Of a stretch of DNA of 64,000 nt, positions 24,253-31,946 are shown in pieces (position 1 is the stretch's first letter; every line of letters begins with the position of its first letter). The notes under the pieces were generated by a model, which saw nothing but the letters and a program-made list of their open reading frames with translations, was not told the origin of the DNA and made no database searches. Source of the stretch: Acidimicrobiia bacterium (lineage in GTDB: Bacteria > Actinomycetota > Acidimicrobiia > Spongiisociales > Spongiisociaceae); contig WTGI01000035.1 in NCBI GenBank assembly GCA_011523635.1, positions 1 to 64,000 of the forward strand, given 5' to 3'. A program made the translations under genes and the position numbers.

Positions 24253-26687
24253 CAGGACGGCTCCCCCACGGAGACGCTGACGTCGAGCGAGTTGTCCACG
24301 GCACCCATGCCGGGCTGGTTGAAGGGGATGTAGACCGAGCCCTCCGCCAGGCTCCGATCGATCCGCGCCGGCAACCGCACCGTCCGGCTCCCGATCCGGA
24401 CCACCACCTCATCGCCCTCCGCCACCGCCAACGAGGCGGCATGGGCCGGGGTTATGTACGCGCCCGCTCCCGGCGCCAGCGGCGCCAGCGAGGGGCAGTG
24501 CCGCAGCAGCACACCGTCGTCGTAGAGGGTACGGGCCAAATGGAGGGCGTGGCCGTCGATCCTACCGTTGAGATCCTGGTGGCGAGGCTCGTGGACGAAC
24601 GGCTGGTCGGCGGGGTCGATCGGGGCCACCTCGCCCTCCCCGGCATCCCACTCGAGGTGGTCCCAGGTAATGCCGGCGTAGGCAGGCGCAAGCCGGGAGA
24701 TCTCGTCGGCGATGTCCCGCTCCGAGCCCAGGTTGAGCGGGCGGCCAAGGCGATCCGCCAGATCGTCCAGGACCGACCAGTCGGCCCGGGCCTGCCCGGG
24801 CCCCGGCACCAGCCGGTTCACCATCTGGACGCGGCCCTCAAGGTTGGTGACCGCGCCCTTCTTCTCCCCGAATCCCAGCGCGGGGAACACCACATCGGCC
24901 CGGCGGGAGGAGTCGGTCAGGAAGAGGTCCATCGCCACCACGAAGCCCGCACCCGACAGGGCGGCGGATCCGTCGAAGCCGACCAGGTCGCGGACCGGAT
25001 CGGCGCCGTACAGGATGAGCACCTCGATCTCCCCCGCGCCGCAGGCGGCGGCGATCCCGACGGCGTCGAGACCGGAGTCCGGCGGCACGGCGCCCCAGGC
25101 TTCGACCAGGGACCCCGCCGCGCCGTCGATCGGCAGGCGGCCGGGGAGCAGGTCGGGCGCCACCCCCATGTCGAGCGCTCCGAATGTGTTGCCCCGGTGG
25201 ACGAGCGGAAGCAGGGAGGCGTCAAGGGAACGGGCGAAGGCCGCCACCGACTCGGCCAGGCGGGGATCCTCGGCCAGTCCGGGACGCCCCACCAGCGCTA
25301 CCAGGGGACCCCGGCCCAGCGCCTCCCGAACGGACTGGAGCTCCCCGGCGCCGGTTTTCAGCCCCTCCAGAAGCTGCGCGCCCTCCCCCGGCCGGTAGGT
25401 CAGCTTGTGGTCGGCCCGGTCGTCCAGCCCCGTCCGGCGGGGATGGACCACGATCAGCGTGGCGCCCAACTCCTGGGCGGCGCGCCTGACCCGCAGATAG
25501 AGAATGGGGTGGGTCTCCTTGAGGTCGGGACCCCACAACAGGATGGTGCGGGCGGTCTCGAGATCGTCGATCCGGCCACGACCCGCCAGTCCGGTGAGAA
25601 AGCGGGCGGGGAGGCCGTCGCCGAGCCCGGCGTCGAGGTGGTTGGACCCCACCGCCACCCGCATGAACTTGGACAGGGCGTAGGCGTCCTCGTTGGTGCC
25701 GCGGGCCCCTCCCAGGGCCGCCACCTTCGCCCCGCCGCCGTTCGTGATCGCCGCCCGGAGCCGCTCCGCCACCAGGTCCAGGGCTTCACCCCACCCGGCC
25801 TCGCGAAAGTCTTCGCCGTCCTTGATCAGCGGGGTGCGGAGCCGCTCGGGAGAAGCGATGAACTCGAAGCCGAACCGCTCCTTGTCGGACAACCAGCCCT
25901 GGTTGGTAGCCCCGATGTCGTGACCAAGGAAGCGGAGTACGCGGTTCTGGGAGACGTGCACCGAGATGCCGGCGCCCTCGGTGTGCATGGTCCCGGTGCT
26001 CTCACCGATGGTGAGGTCCCAGGGCCGGGCCCGGAAGCGGTAGGGAACGGCGGTCAGCGCGCCGACCGGGCAGATCTGCACCGTGTTGCCGGAGAAGTAG
26101 GAGTTGAACGGCTCGTCCGGGAAGGTGAGCACCTGGGTATGGCCACTGCGGCCCTGGAACTCGATCAGCGGATCCCCCGATATCTCGTCCGAGAACCTGG
26201 TGCAGCGGGCGCAGAGGATGCAGCGTTCCCGGTCGAGCAGGACCAGGTCGCTGATCGGCACCGGCTTGGCGAAGTGGCGCTTCTCCTCCACGAAACGGCT
26301 TTCTCCGGGGCCGTAGGACATGGTCTGGTCCTGGAGCGGGCACTCACCGCCCTTGTCGCACACGGGGCAGTCCAGAGGATGGTTGGCCAGGAGGAACTCG
26401 AGGACGCCTTCCTGCGCCTTCTTGGCAGGCTCCGACTCGGTGTACGCCACCATCCCGTCGTTGACCGGCTGCACGCAGGAGGGGACGAGGATCCTGCCCC
26501 GCGGGGTCTCGATCTCGACCAGGCACATCCGGCACATTCCCACCGGGTTCATCCGCGGGTGCCAGCAGAAGCGCGGGATGTAGACCCCGTTGTCCTCGGC
26601 CGCCTTGATCAGCAACTCTCCGGCGGGAGCCTCCACCTCCACACCGTCGATGGTCAGGCCGACCATCGTCCGGTCGCCGTCGCTCAT
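24252..26687 (-). CDS. nuoG: NADH-quinone oxidoreductase subunit G
   Basis: Largest peripheral subunit of complex I. The N-terminal 2Fe-2S domain shows FCWHPRMNPVGMCRMC and SCVQP, the N5 site is HPLDCPVCDKGGECPLQ, and a 4Fe-4S set follows with CILCARC and QICPVGAL. The rest is a molybdopterin-oxidoreductase-like domain of the usual inactive type. Length is 811 residues. ATG at 26687 overlaps the nuoEF stop by four bases; the open frame further upstream is shadow of nuoF. Confidence 0.96.
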   Translation of the reverse strand: MSDGDRTMVGLTIDGVEVEAPAGELLIKAAEDNGVYIPRFCWHPRMNPVGMCRMCLVEIETPRGRILVPSCVQPVNDGMVAYTESEPAKKAQEGVLEFLLANHPLDCPVCDKGGECPLQDQTMSYGPGESRFVEEKRHFAKPVPISDLVLLDRERCILCARCTRFSDEISGDPLIEFQGRSGHTQVLTFPDEPFNSYFSGNTVQICPVGALTAVPYRFRARPWDLTIGESTGTMHTEGAGISVHVSQNRVLRFLGHDIGATNQGWLSDKERFGFEFIASPERLRTPLIKDGEDFREAGWGEALDLVAERLRAAITNGGGAKVAALGGARGTNEDAYALSKFMRVAVGSNHLDAGLGDGLPARFLTGLAGRGRIDDLETARTILLWGPDLKETHPILYLRVRRAAQELGATLIVVHPRRTGLDDRADHKLTYRPGEGAQLLEGLKTGAGELQSVREALGRGPLVALVGRPGLAEDPRLAESVAAFARSLDASLLPLVHRGNTFGALDMGVAPDLLPGRLPIDGAAGSLVEAWGAVPPDSGLDAVGIAAACGAGEIEVLILYGADPVRDLVGFDGSAALSGAGFVVAMDLFLTDSSRRADVVFPALGFGEKKGAVTNLEGRVQMVNRLVPGPGQARADWSVLDDLADRLGRPLNLGSERDIADEISRLAPAYAGITWDHLEWDAGEGEVAPIDPADQPFVHEPRHQDLNGRIDGHALHLARTLYDDGVLLRHCPSLAPLAPGAGAYITPAHAASLAVAEGDEVVVRIGSRTVRLPARIDRSLAEGSVYIPFNQPGMGAVDNSLDVSVSVGEPS

Positions 26688-28699
26688 CTCACACCGCCGA
26701 TCGACACGGGCACCAGGTTGGCCTGCGCCAGCAGGTCGGCCTGCTCCACGTAGCTGTCCACCTCGTCGCGGAAGTACTGGAGGAGGGACACAACCGGAGA
26801 GACCGCCGAGGGCCCGAGCGGGCAGATGGTGGTCATGGCGGGGGGCCACCGGAGCCCGGGCGAGATGTTGTCGGACACGTCCAGCAGCAGGTCGGCGTCC
26901 ACCGGGCGGCCTTGCCGGTCCATGATGCGCCGCAGGATCAGGTCGATCCAGACGGTTCCCTCGCGGCACGGGGTGCACTGCCCGCAGGACTCGTGGGCGA
27001 AGAACCGCACCAGGCGTTCGGCCGCCGCCACCATGTCGGTGGTGTGGTCCATCACGATGACCGCTCCCGAGCCGGTCATCGATCCGTGCCCGTCGATCGC
27101 CTCCTTGGTCACCTCGGTGTCGAGATGGAGCTCGGGCACGAACCAGGGAGCGGAGGCACCGCCCGGCACCCAGGCCTTGAGCCGGTTGCCGTTGCGGATG
27201 CCTCCGGCCAGGTCGAAGATCAGCTCCCGCCAGGTCAGGCCCTCCACGATCTCGTAATTGCCCGGACGGTTGACGTGGCCGGAGATGGAGCACATCCGCT
27301 TGCCGGGCGAACCTCCGGGGCCGATGGCGGCATAGGCGGCGCCACCCTCCATGATGATCCAGGGGACGTTGGACAGGGTCTCCACGTTGTTCACGATGGT
27401 GGGCATCATGTAGAGCCCCTTGGCGGCAGGGAAGTAGGGCGGCTTGATCCGGGGCTCGCCCCGCTTGCCCTCCAGGCTGTTGAGCAGGGCGGTCTCCTCC
27501 CCGCAGATGTAGGCGCCGGCGCCCAGATGGACGGTCAACTCCAGGTCGTAACCCGAACCGAGGATGTCCCGACCGAGGTATCCGGCCCGGTACGCCTCCT
27601 CGACCGCGGCCTCCACCCGCCGGGCCGCCTTCGGGTACTCGCCCCGGACGTATACGAAGGCGTGGTTCACGTCGGTCGCGTAGGACGAGATGATGATGCC
27701 TTCGATCATCTGGTGCGGATCACGCTCCATGAGCTGGCGGTCCTTGAACGTGCCCGGCTCCGACTCGTCGGCGTTGACCACCAGGTAGGAAGGGCGGGCA
27801 GGCGCCAGGAAGCTCCACTTGACACCGGCCGGGAATCCGGCCCCGCCCCGGCCCCGCAACATGGAGGCCTTGATGTCGTCGGTGATCTCGGCCGGGGTCA
27901 TGCCGGGGTCGCCGAGCACCCTGCGGAGCGCGGAGTAACCCCCGGTGGCCTCGTAGGTGGCGAGCGCGTGGCTGTCCAGCGGATGGCGGTTCATCCGGTC
28001 GGTGAGGATCATCGGGAGATCGCCGTTCCCCACGGTGCTCGACGTGTCCAGGTCCGGGATGTGGCCGTTGGACGGAACCGCCGTCCCCAGTGACGCGCAG
28101 GCCGGAACGGGACCGCTAACGCCGGCCGGCTCCGGTATGGCCCACGGGAACGCGGTCCTACCGCCGAACCTGTCCTGAAGCTGGTCGCCGGTCACCGCAT
28201 CGGGCTCCTCCGACCGGAGCCAGCGGACCATCTCCCTCGCCTGGGCGGGCGTGACCCCCTCCACGAACTCGTAGTTGACCTGGAGTGCGGGAGACCCTCC
28301 GCAGGCGCCGATGCACTCGACGTGCTCGGGGGTGATCGCTCCGTCGCGGTCGGTATGGCCGGACGGAACCCCGGCCTCGGACTCGACCGCATGGAGCACC
28401 TCGTCGGCGCCGTCGAGCCAGCACGAGATGGACGTGCACACCGACACCAGGTACTTACCGACCCGGTCCCGCTTGTACATCGTGTAGAAGCTGGCCACCG
28501 CCACCACCTGGGCGGGGGTGACGCCCACCAGGTCCGCCACCCGGCGCATGCCGTCCTCGGTGAGGCGGTCCGCGCCCCGGTCCAGGTCCTCCTTCATGGC
28601 GATGTAGAGGAGGGGCATGATCGCGGAGCGGGGCCGGGGATAGCGGGCGATGGTCTGCCGGGCCCGTTCCTCGGCCGCGTCCGACCAGGCGTACGTCAT
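26684..28699 (-). CDS. nuoEF: NuoE-NuoF fusion, NADH-binding module of complex I
   Basis: One continuous frame of 671 codons carries both subunits. Residues 1-165 are NuoE with its 2Fe-2S cysteines C88, C93, C129 and C133 (VCTSISC and ECIGACGG). Residues of about 166-229 form a proline-rich linker. From about 230 on the sequence is NuoF: FMN and NADH sites LRGRGGAGFPAG (281-292), NADESEPGTFKDR, GAYICGEETALLNSLEGKRG, and the N3 cysteines C572, C575, C578 and C626. Together they oxidise NADH and feed electrons into the chain. An ATG at residue 230 could restart NuoF, but no stop separates the two and no good ribosome site precedes it. The fusion recalls HoxF of NAD-reducing hydrogenases. Six bases separate it from the nuoD stop. 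Confidence 0.93.
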   Translation of the reverse strand: MTYAWSDAAEERARQTIARYPRPRSAIMPLLYIAMKEDLDRGADRLTEDGMRRVADLVGVTPAQVVAVASFYTMYKRDRVGKYLVSVCTSISCWLDGADEVLHAVESEAGVPSGHTDRDGAITPEHVECIGACGGSPALQVNYEFVEGVTPAQAREMVRWLRSEEPDAVTGDQLQDRFGGRTAFPWAIPEPAGVSGPVPACASLGTAVPSNGHIPDLDTSSTVGNGDLPMILTDRMNRHPLDSHALATYEATGGYSALRRVLGDPGMTPAEITDDIKASMLRGRGGAGFPAGVKWSFLAPARPSYLVVNADESEPGTFKDRQLMERDPHQMIEGIIISSYATDVNHAFVYVRGEYPKAARRVEAAVEEAYRAGYLGRDILGSGYDLELTVHLGAGAYICGEETALLNSLEGKRGEPRIKPPYFPAAKGLYMMPTIVNNVETLSNVPWIIMEGGAAYAAIGPGGSPGKRMCSISGHVNRPGNYEIVEGLTWRELIFDLAGGIRNGNRLKAWVPGGASAPWFVPELHLDTEVTKEAIDGHGSMTGSGAVIVMDHTTDMVAAAERLVRFFAHESCGQCTPCREGTVWIDLILRRIMDRQGRPVDADLLLDVSDNISPGLRWPPAMTTICPLGPSAVSPVVSLLQYFRDEVDSYVEQADLLAQANLVPVSIGGVR

Positions 28700-28705
28700 G
28701 TCCGC

Positions 28706-30064
28706 CTACCGATCCACATCGCCCATCACCGGATCCAGCGACGCTATGCAAGCCACCGTGTCGGCCACCAGCGAGTCCGCCATCATGATCGGAAGCGCCT
28801 GGAGGTTGGAGAAGGAAGGCGCCCGGGTGTGCATGCGCAGCGGAGCGCCGCTCCCGTCGGACACCAGATAGCACCCCAACTCCCCCCTCGGAGCCTCGAT
28901 GGCCGCATAGGTCTCGCCGGCGGGGACCTTGAACCCCTCTGTGTAGATCTTGAAGTGATGGATGAGGGCCTCCATCGACTCGTCGATGCGCTGCCGCGGC
29001 GGAGGTGACACCTTGCGGTCGTCGGTCTTGTAGTCACCGCGGGGCATCGTGGCGGCCGCCTGTTCGACGATGCGCAGCGACTGGTGTATCTCACCGATCC
29101 GGACCCTGTAGCGGTCGTAGACATCACCGTGGCTCCCGGTCACCACGTCGAATTCGTACGCTTCGATGCCCGAGTAGGGCTGAGCCTTGCGCAGATCCCA
29201 CGGCACTCCCGCCGCCCGGAGGGTGGGGCCGGTGACGCCATAGGCCAGGCACTCGTCCGGGGTGATGATCCCGACTCCCCGGGTTCGGCCCAGCCAGATG
29301 GGGTTCTCCTTCAGGAGGTCCTCGTAGTCCTGTAGGGCCACCGGGATCCGCTCCAGGATCTCGGCCACATCCTCCTCCCACCCGTCCGGCAGGTCGGCCG
29401 CCACGCCGCCCGGGCGGATGTAGTTGTGGTTCATCCGCAGACCGGTGGTCTTCTCGAAGAAGGCCAGGATCAACTCCCGTTCCCGGAAGCCGTACATCAT
29501 CATCGAAAGCGCCCCGATGTCCATCCCGTTGGTGGCGGTGGCGACCAGGTGCGAGGAGACCCGGTTCAGCTCGGTCATCAGGATCCGGATGGCCTGGGCG
29601 CGCGGCGGTATCTCCACGCCCAGGAGCTTCTCGGTCGCCAGCGAGTAGCAGAGCTCGTTGTGGAGGGGCGCCAGATAGTCCATGCGGGTGACGTTGGTGC
29701 CGCCCTGGAGGAAGGTCAGGGTCTCGGCGGTCTTCTCCATTCCGGTATGGAGGTAGCCGATGATCGGCTTGACCCGGCGGACGATCTCACCTTCCAGCTC
29801 GATGTTGAGCCTCAGCACCCCGTGGGTGGACGGGTGCTGGGGCCCCATGTTGACGATCATCCGCTCGTCGTCGTCGACGGTGTCGTCTACCACCCAGTCG
29901 TCGACGACGCGGGAGCCCCGCTGCTCGACGCTCCTCTCGGTCGTCTCGTCGCGCTCCATCTCCTGAGCGCCCTCGTCGGTCCCGGCCACCATCCACTCCG
30001 AGACCTCGGGGGCTTCGGTGCCGGACACCCAGACGTCGGTGGTGGAGGTCGGCTCGGCCATCAT
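28706..30064 (-). CDS. nuoD: NADH-quinone oxidoreductase subunit D
   Basis: 49-kDa-type subunit that forms the quinone pocket together with NuoB. The core starts at MIVNMGPQHPSTHGVLRL and continues with IGYLHTGMEKTAE, RMDYLAPLHNELCYSLA and the C-terminal GDVDR. Ahead of the core lies a roughly 69-residue N-terminal extension that is strongly acidic (EMERDETTERSVEQ, VVDDWVVDDTVDDDER), about twice the length I would expect from actinobacterial NuoD. Total 452 residues. ATG at 30064 overlaps the nuoC stop by four bases and a second ATG follows directly. Confidence 0.96.
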   Translation of the reverse strand: MMAEPTSTTDVWVSGTEAPEVSEWMVAGTDEGAQEMERDETTERSVEQRGSRVVDDWVVDDTVDDDERMIVNMGPQHPSTHGVLRLNIELEGEIVRRVKPIIGYLHTGMEKTAETLTFLQGGTNVTRMDYLAPLHNELCYSLATEKLLGVEIPPRAQAIRILMTELNRVSSHLVATATNGMDIGALSMMMYGFRERELILAFFEKTTGLRMNHNYIRPGGVAADLPDGWEEDVAEILERIPVALQDYEDLLKENPIWLGRTRGVGIITPDECLAYGVTGPTLRAAGVPWDLRKAQPYSGIEAYEFDVVTGSHGDVYDRYRVRIGEIHQSLRIVEQAAATMPRGDYKTDDRKVSPPPRQRIDESMEALIHHFKIYTEGFKVPAGETYAAIEAPRGELGCYLVSDGSGAPLRMHTRAPSFSNLQALPIMMADSLVADTVACIASLDPVMGDVDR

Positions 30065-30570
30065 GTCACCTGGGGGGAGGCCTTGAATTGGACCGGGACG
30101 GCGCCCACCTCGAAGTCCCGGCGGAGGGGATGGCCCATCCAGTCGTCGGGCATCAGGATGCGGGTGAGATCCGGATGGCCGGCGAAGCGGATGCCGAACA
30201 TGTCGTAGGCCTCGCGCTCCAGGAAGTTGGCGCCGGGATAGACCGGAACCAGGGACGGGACTTCGGGATCGCCTTCCGGAACCGGCACCAGTATGCGGAG
30301 CCGGCGGTTGTGCTGCACGGACAGCAGGTTGACCACCACATCGAAGCGGACCCTGCGCTTGCCCAGGTAGTCGACAACGGTGATGTCCGAACACATCTCG
30401 AAGCCGTGGGCGCGGGCCGCCCCGGCCAGCCTGGCCAGATCCTCGGGCGGTACGCGGACGACATGATCGCCCCCGGAGCGGCCCGCCTCGGCGGACGGTA
30501 CCGCTTCGCTGAGGCTCGCCAGCACCTCGTCAGCGGCGGCTTCGGGACCGGGCGAGCTGTCGCCGGACAT
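30061..30570 (-). CDS. nuoC: NADH-quinone oxidoreductase subunit C
   Basis: 30-kDa-type peripheral subunit of complex I, structural partner of NuoD. The signature appears as REAYDMFGIRFAGHPDLTRI followed by MPDDWMGHPLRRDF. Length is 169 residues, with an alanine- and glycine-rich N-terminal lead. Not fused to nuoD (unlike E. coli nuoCD). The ATG at 30570 overlaps the nuoB stop by one base. Confidence 0.95.
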   Translation of the reverse strand: MSGDSSPGPEAAADEVLASLSEAVPSAEAGRSGGDHVVRVPPEDLARLAGAARAHGFEMCSDITVVDYLGKRRVRFDVVVNLLSVQHNRRLRILVPVPEGDPEVPSLVPVYPGANFLEREAYDMFGIRFAGHPDLTRILMPDDWMGHPLRRDFEVGAVPVQFKASPQVT

Positions 30571-31040
30571 CAACGAGCCAACTCCCCTGACACCACCTTG
30601 TCCTGAAGGGTGAGTATCCCGTGCATCAGCGACTGCGGGCCCGGCGGGCAGCCTGGCACGTAAACGTCGACCGGGACGATCTGATCGACGCCCTGAACCA
30701 GTGCGTAGTTGTTGAACATGCCACCGGTCGAGGCGCAGGCGCCCATCGAGATCACCCATTTGGGATCCGCCATCTGGTCGTACACCTGACGAAGGACTGG
30801 AGCCATCTTCTGGGACACCCGACCGGCCACCACCATGAGGTCGGCCTGGCGGGGAGACGCCCTGAACACCTCCATGCCGAACCGGGCCAGGTCGTTGTGC
30901 GCGGTGCCGGTGGCCATCATCTCGATGGCGCAGCAGGCCAGGCCGAAGGTGGCGGGCCACATCGACTGCTGCTGGGACCACCGCATGGCCTTCCCCAGCG
31001 TGGTGGTCAGGAGCTGCGGAGGAGAGGTGAGGTGAGCCAT
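30570..31040 (-). CDS. nuoB: NADH-quinone oxidoreductase subunit B
   Basis: Holds the terminal 4Fe-4S cluster N2 that reduces quinone. The cluster ligands are the adjacent cysteines in [11 protein letters not shown], one in [10 protein letters not shown] and one in VPGCPPGPQ. Length is 156 residues, standard. ATG at 31040 overlaps the nuoA stop by one base. Confidence 0.96.
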   Translation of the reverse strand: MAHLTSPPQLLTTTLGKAMRWSQQQSMWPATFGLACCAIEMMATGTAHNDLARFGMEVFRASPRQADLMVVAGRVSQKMAPVLRQVYDQMADPKWVISMGACASTGGMFNNYALVQGVDQIVPVDVYVPGCPPGPQSLMHGILTLQDKVVSGELAR

Positions 31041-31459
31041 CAGACCACCGGCTCGCCGACCGGAGCATCCGCGGCCGATCGGTACCGGGCCCGCCGCGAC
31101 ACGTTCCAGTCCAGGGCGCCGCGCTTCCACACGTAGCCGAGGGTCTCGACGATCAGCAGGGTGAAGATGGCGATCGCGGCTACCCCACCCCAGCCCAGCG
31201 TCCCGAACACCGATGCCCACGCGAACAGGAAGATGATCTCGACGTCGAAGATGACGAAAAGGATGGCGACCAGGTAGAACTTGACCGGGAAGCGCTGGAT
31301 CGGCTCAGCCTCCGTGACGATGCCGCACTCGTAGGGCTCCAGCTTCTCGGCGGTGGGACGCTTGTACGAGATGAGGTAGGAAACGATCAGTGACACGCCG
31401 GCGAACAACACTGCCAGCACCAGCATGAACGCTATGGGGAGATAATCCGAAAGCTCCAC
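31040..31459 (-). CDS. nuoA: NADH-quinone oxidoreductase subunit A
   Basis: Three-helix membrane subunit of complex I and first gene of the operon. The conserved loop reads [20 protein letters not shown] with the family cysteine, and [13 protein letters not shown] follows. GTG at 31459 is the start because GGAGAGG lies five bases before it and the product then begins directly with the first helix; the frame is open to 31594 but that part has no family similarity. Length is 139 residues. A promoter candidate lies at 31482-31510. Confidence 0.95.
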   Translation of the reverse strand: MELSDYLPIAFMLVLAVLFAGVSLIVSYLISYKRPTAEKLEPYECGIVTEAEPIQRFPVKFYLVAILFVIFDVEIIFLFAWASVFGTLGWGGVAAIAIFTLLIVETLGYVWKRGALDWNVSRRARYRSAADAPVGEPVV

Positions 31460-31481
31460 GCTACCTCTCCGCGGGAAGCCA

Positions 31482-31510
31482 ATCCTACGAACGGGCGCGA
31501 TGATCGCCAA
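31482..31510 (-). promoter_or_regulatory. Candidate promoter of the nuo operon
   Basis: TTGGCG (31510-31505) and TAGGAT (31487-31482) on the minus strand are 17 bases apart and match the consensus at four positions each. Transcription from about 31475 would give a leader of roughly 16 bases that includes the nuoA ribosome site. Two copies of a 15-base direct repeat lie upstream at 31544-31573. Confidence 0.5.
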
Positions 31511-31543
31511 AACGGGCCCGCCTACCGGCCGGGCTCGCTTCGC

Positions 31544-31573
31544 CCCGAAATACCCGGTCCCGAAATACCGGGT
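31544..31573. repeat. 15-bp direct repeat upstream of the nuo promoter
   Basis: CCCGAAATACCCGGT (31544-31558) and CCCGAAATACCGGGT (31559-31573) stand head to tail with one difference. The pair also contains the inverted repeat ACCCGGT and ACCGGGT around CCCGAAAT. Placed 34 bases beyond the -35 box of the nuo promoter candidate and about 20 bases ahead of the small + strand gene, so it may be an operator for either. Confidence 0.6.
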
Positions 31574-31595
31574 TCTGTCACAGGCTCGTGGCACG

Positions 31596-31946
31596 ATGGT
31601 GTCGATGTGCCGGACTCATGACACCACCCCGATGATACGTCGCGGCGTGGCGGTCGTCGCCTGCGAGCAGTGCGGGACGGTCACGTTCCGCAACGGGGAC
31701 TCCTTCGGGGGTATGGCGGCGCTGTTCGCCGACTACCGCCTGGTCGGCCGGGTGGAGGCGATCGGCGCCCCGGCCGGCGAGGTCATGGCGTTCCGGCCCG
31801 CCAACCCCTCCGACCGCTCCACCATGGACGCGCTGCCGCCGCACCGTTGGCTCAGGGCCAACGAGCACCTGTGGGTGTGCCAGGACGGCTCGGTCCTGCT
31901 TCTCGCCCACCGTTTCCCCGTGGTGTCTCGAATGCTGGGGGCCTGA
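31596..31946 (+). CDS. Hypothetical protein with CxxC motif
   Basis: Not recognised. The frame from the ATG at 31596 gives 116 residues with a CEQCG pair near residue 30, a globular-looking middle (MAALFADYRLVGRVEAIGAP) and a final segment ANEHLWVCQDGSVLLLAHRF. No signal peptide or membrane segment. Other starts are GTG at 31599 and ATG at 31605. It is the only + strand gene between topA and 35133, is divergent from nuoA, and its last 95 bases overlap the end of the convergent ABC exporter gene. Amino-acid composition looks like a real protein, but there is no family evidence. Confidence 0.45.
   Translation: MVSMCRTHDTTPMIRRGVAVVACEQCGTVTFRNGDSFGGMAALFADYRLVGRVEAIGAPAGEVMAFRPANPSDRSTMDALPPHRWLRANEHLWVCQDGSVLLLAHRFPVVSRMLGA

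Noticed and set aside
24441..26753. A 770-codon open frame on the + strand opposite nuoG
   Set aside because: Same reasons: complete overlap with a well-supported gene and no recognisable domain.
28012..28699. Separate nuoE gene ending before an independent nuoF start at 28012
   Set aside because: No stop codon occurs between the two parts and the ATG at residue 230 lacks a well-placed ribosome site, so a fusion is the simpler reading.
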